This document shows positions 4,350-6,802 of a stretch of DNA of 6,802 bases, piece after piece (position 1 is the first letter of the stretch; each line of letters opens with the position of its first letter). This stretch comes from an uncultured Desulfovibrionaceae bacterium (lineage in GTDB: Bacteria; Desulfobacterota; Desulfovibrionia; Desulfovibrionales; Desulfovibrionaceae). The notes beneath the pieces were generated by a model. The model worked only from the letters and a program-made list of their open reading frames with translations. It searched no databases and had not been told where the DNA came from. The stretch is taken from the NCBI GenBank assembly GCA_949427775.1, contig CASQEL010000108.1:1-6802 (forward strand), read 5' to 3'. The position numbers were made by a program, and so were the translations under genes.

Positions 4350-5429
4350 ATGATGCAGTCTCGCAAACCTACCCGTGTTCTCAGGCTGGGGCGCCTGACC
4401 CTTGGGGGTGGCGCTCCTGTTGTCGTGCAGAGCATGACCAACACTGATACCAGAGATGTCGACGCCACGCTTGACCAGATCGAGCGCCTTGTCCGGGCGG
4501 GATGCGAAGCCGTGCGCGTGGCCGTGCCCGATGAGGAAGCCGCCCGCGCCGTATGGACGCTGCGGCGGCAGGTGGCCGTGCCGTTGATTGCCGACATCCA
4601 CTTTGACTACCGGCTGGCGTTGTCCGCTTTGGATGCCGGTGTGCAGGGGTTGCGCATCAATCCCGGCAATATCGGTTCACAAAAAAATGTGGATGCCGTT
4701 GTGGATGCCGCCAAGGCCAACGGGGCGGTGCTGCGCATCGGGGTCAACGGCGGCTCTCTGGAAAAAACATTGCTGCAAAAGTACGGAGGTGCCACACCGG
4801 AGGCCATGGTGGAAAGCGCTTTGGGACATGTGCGACTGCTGGAGAAACGGGAATTTTACGATACCAAAATTTCGTTGAAATCTTCTTCCGTGCTGGAGAC
4901 CATCGCAGCCTATCGCCTGTTGGCTGAACGTTGCGACTACCCTTTGCACATCGGCGTCACCGAGGCGGGCGGGTTGCTGCGCGGTTCGGTCAAGTCGTCC
5001 GTCGGCTTGGGAATTCTGCTTTGGGAGGGCATCGGAGACACCCTGCGCGTGTCGTTGACCGCCGATCCCGTGGAAGAAGTCGTTGTGGCCTGGGAGATTC
5101 TGCGTGCCTTGGGCTTGCGCCGCCATGGACCGGAAATCATTTCCTGCCCCACCTGCGGGCGGACGGAAATTGATTTGCTGTCGCTGGCTGCGGAAGTGGA
5201 ACGCCGGTTGGCCGGGGAAACGGCCGACATCAAGGTTGCGGTCATGGGGTGCGTGGTCAACGGTCCCGGCGAGGCGCGGGAAGCGGATCTGGGGTTGGCC
5301 GGAGGGCGTGACAAGGGCATCATATTCCGCAAGGGCGAAGTCATCCGCACAGTGCGGGGACAGGGAGCGCTGCTCACGGCATTTATGGAAGAACTGAACA
5401 CTCTCCTTATGGAAAAAGGACAAGCGTAA
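4350..5429 (+). CDS. ispG: 4-hydroxy-3-methylbut-2-enyl diphosphate synthase (IspG/GcpE)
   Basis: This 359-residue enzyme reduces 2-C-methyl-erythritol 2,4-cyclodiphosphate to HMBPP, the penultimate step of the MEP isoprenoid pathway, in the cytoplasm with electrons from ferredoxin or flavodoxin. The TIM-barrel part opens with [13 protein letters not shown] and contains [23 protein letters not shown] and VGVTEAGG-type blocks. The iron-sulfur domain has CPTC (Cys266, Cys269) and [10 protein letters not shown] (Cys301, Glu308). These four ligands of the [4Fe-4S] cluster have the same spacing as E. coli Cys270, Cys273, Cys305 and Glu312. The length is slightly below the E. coli 372. The ATG at 4350 (or the next codon, 4353) is chosen over a GTG at 4284 because family homology begins there, with a modest GGGA upstream. 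It is the first gene of an operon with proS, which starts one base after its TAA, and is divergent from the lipoprotein gene. Confidence 0.97.
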   Translation: MMQSRKPTRVLRLGRLTLGGGAPVVVQSMTNTDTRDVDATLDQIERLVRAGCEAVRVAVPDEEAARAVWTLRRQVAVPLIADIHFDYRLALSALDAGVQGLRINPGNIGSQKNVDAVVDAAKANGAVLRIGVNGGSLEKTLLQKYGGATPEAMVESALGHVRLLEKREFYDTKISLKSSSVLETIAAYRLLAERCDYPLHIGVTEAGGLLRGSVKSSVGLGILLWEGIGDTLRVSLTADPVEEVVVAWEILRALGLRRHGPEIISCPTCGRTEIDLLSLAAEVERRLAGETADIKVAVMGCVVNGPGEAREADLGLAGGRDKGIIFRKGEVIRTVRGQGALLTAFMEELNTLLMEKGQA

Positions 5430-5430
5430 C

Positions 5431-6802
5431 ATGCGTTGGAGCAAATTTTTCATTCCCACTCTGAAGCAGGCTCCCGCCGATGCGGAAGTCGTCAGCCACA
5501 AATTGCTCGTTCGTGCCGGCATGGTGCGCAAGCTTACCTCGGGCATTTACGTCTATCTGCCGCTGGGGTTGCGGACGTTGAAAAAAGCGGCGCAGATCGT
5601 CCGGGACGAAATGAATGACGCGGGCGCGCAGGAAGTGCTGCTGCCCATGGTGCAACCCGCCGATCTCTGGCAGGAGACAGGGCGCTGGGATTTCTACGGC
5701 AAGGAGTTGCTGCGATTCAAGGATCGCCACGATCGGGACTATTGCCTCGGCCCCACGCATGAGGAAGTCATGACCGACCTGGTGCGGGGCGAGGTAAAAT
5801 CTTACCGGCAACTTCCTCTGAACCTGTATCAGATTCAGACCAAATTCCGTGACGAAATCCGTCCTCGTTTCGGTTTGATGCGCGGGCGTGAATTCATGAT
5901 GAAGGACGCCTATTCTTTCGACGCCGACGAAGCGGGAGCCGAGGTCAGTTACCGCGCCATGTTCGACGCCTATATGCGCATCTTCACGCGCATGGGGTTG
6001 AAATTCCGGGCCGTGGAAGCGGACTCGGGTTCCATCGGGGGAAATTTCTCCCATGAATTCATGGTCCTGGCGGACACCGGCGAGGACACCATCGCGGCCT
6101 GCACGGCATGTCGGTATGCGGCCAACGTGGAGCGGGCCGAGGTTGTTTGGTCGGGAACGCCCTGCGCGACGCCCTGTCCCCCCGCGGAAGAAGTTCCCAC
6201 CCCGGGCGCGCACACGGTGGAGGAAGTCTGCGCCCTGTTGGACGTGCCGCCCGCGGCGCTGATCAAGACGTTGTTGTTTGTCGCGGACGGGCAGCCTGTG
6301 GCCGTTCTGGTGCGGGGAGATCGGGAGGTCAACGATATCAAGTTGAAAAACCTTCTGAACGCGGGGAGCGTGGAGTTCGCTTCTCCGGAGCAGGTCGCGG
6401 ACTGGACAGGAGCGCCGGTGGGGTTTGCCGGACCTGTGAAGTTGTCGGGCGTCACGCGCGTCTATGCGGACAATGAACTGCAGTCCGGCAACGACTGGAT
6501 TACCGGAGCCAACAAGGGCGACACGCACCTGCGCCATGTGGACTTGCGGCGGGATGCGGCGGTAACGGAATACGCCGATCTGCGTATGGTCACGGCGCAG
6601 GACCGCTGCCCGCGTTGCGGCGGCAGGATGGACCTGCCCAAGGGGATCGAAGTCGGGCACGTCTTCAAACTGGGGCTCAAATACAGCCGCGACATGAACG
6701 CGACGTTCCTTGATGAAAACGGCAGGGAACAAACCATGATTATGGGGTGTTATGGCATCGGCGTGTCGCGTGTTGTGGCTGCCTGCATTGAACAGAACAA
6801 CG
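5431..6802 (+). CDS. proS: Prolyl-tRNA synthetase, bacterial type, 3' end cut by the window
   Basis: The 457 codons present read as the N-terminal four fifths of a bacterial-type ProRS (572 residues in E. coli), the class II synthetase that charges tRNA-Pro. The start [20 protein letters not shown] is typical. Motif 2 is [20 protein letters not shown] at 139-158, followed by DAYSF. GPTHEE at 107-112 provides Thr109 and Glu111 for proline/ATP. The YbaK-like editing insertion runs about 230-390 with Lys279 in LIKTLLF, the position of the E. coli editing lysine that removes mischarged alanine. Motif 3 GIGVSR lies at 442-447, just before the cut; the anticodon-binding domain is beyond the window. 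Cys pairs CTAC (224-227) and CPRC (393-396) flank the insertion. The start ATG follows the ispG stop by one base (TAACATG), with AGGA ten bases upstream inside ispG, suggesting translational coupling. Confidence 0.97.
   Translation, partial: MRWSKFFIPTLKQAPADAEVVSHKLLVRAGMVRKLTSGIYVYLPLGLRTLKKAAQIVRDEMNDAGAQEVLLPMVQPADLWQETGRWDFYGKELLRFKDRHDRDYCLGPTHEEVMTDLVRGEVKSYRQLPLNLYQIQTKFRDEIRPRFGLMRGREFMMKDAYSFDADEAGAEVSYRAMFDAYMRIFTRMGLKFRAVEADSGSIGGNFSHEFMVLADTGEDTIAACTACRYAANVERAEVVWSGTPCATPCPPAEEVPTPGAHTVEEVCALLDVPPAALIKTLLFVADGQPVAVLVRGDREVNDIKLKNLLNAGSVEFASPEQVADWTGAPVGFAGPVKLSGVTRVYADNELQSGNDWITGANKGDTHLRHVDLRRDAAVTEYADLRMVTAQDRCPRCGGRMDLPKGIEVGHVFKLGLKYSRDMNATFLDENGREQTMIMGCYGIGVSRVVAACIEQNN

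Noticed and set aside
4677..5546. Minus-strand open frame of 289 codons opposite ispG
   Set aside because: It is antisense to IspG with all cluster ligands present; its composition is that of a shadow frame.
5407..6732. Long minus-strand open frame of 441 codons opposite proS and the end of ispG
   Set aside because: It is antisense to a clear ProRS frame with intact motifs. Its residue make-up (many Arg, His, Gln, Val) is typical of the shadow of a GC-rich gene.

Overview
The window reads as chromosomal DNA of a motile Gram-negative bacterium. It has a lipoprotein and two Sec-exported proteins, a flagellar sigma-28 type promoter, the MEP isoprenoid pathway and a bacterial-type prolyl-tRNA synthetase with an editing insertion. 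The GC-rich coding style, the ispG-proS pair and the mix of PilZ and FlgO-like genes suggest a Desulfovibrionaceae-like deltaproteobacterium. That placement is an impression from the sequence, not a database result.

Layout from left to right. Positions 1-241 hold what looks like the decayed left end of an IS3-type insertion sequence: a frameshifted OrfA helix-turn-helix fragment on the minus strand, with a candidate terminal TG...CA inverted repeat. Positions 281-916 (minus) encode a PilZ-type, probable c-di-GMP-binding protein, fed from an AT-rich intergenic region that carries a good -10 box. Positions 1200-2300 (minus) encode the conserved P-loop ATPase YchF, with a long hairpin just past its stop and a textbook intrinsic terminator jammed directly against its Shine-Dalgarno sequence. 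Positions 2424-4153 (minus) form a three-gene operon: a FlgO-family lipoprotein, a small exported TPR-like protein, and a second exported FlgO-family protein. A near-consensus FliA (sigma-28) promoter precedes it at 4200-4226. Divergently, positions 4350-5429 (plus) encode IspG, and proS starts one base after the ispG stop and runs off the right edge after 457 codons.

The three-gene operon is the least routine part. Two diverged FlgO-domain proteins, one anchored as a lipoprotein and one soluble and exported, flank a small TPR-like protein, all behind a flagellar-class promoter. The natural inference is a flagellum-associated envelope or outer-membrane module co-regulated with late flagellar genes. 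The PilZ gene two loci downstream fits a motility theme but has its own promoter region. ychF, ispG and proS are housekeeping genes: translation-associated ATPase, isoprenoid synthesis and tRNA charging.

I saw no tRNA, rRNA, CRISPR array or clear riboswitch. The best candidates for new biology are the sigma-28/FlgO-TPR-FlgO operon and the terminator-to-ribosome-site junction in front of ychF.
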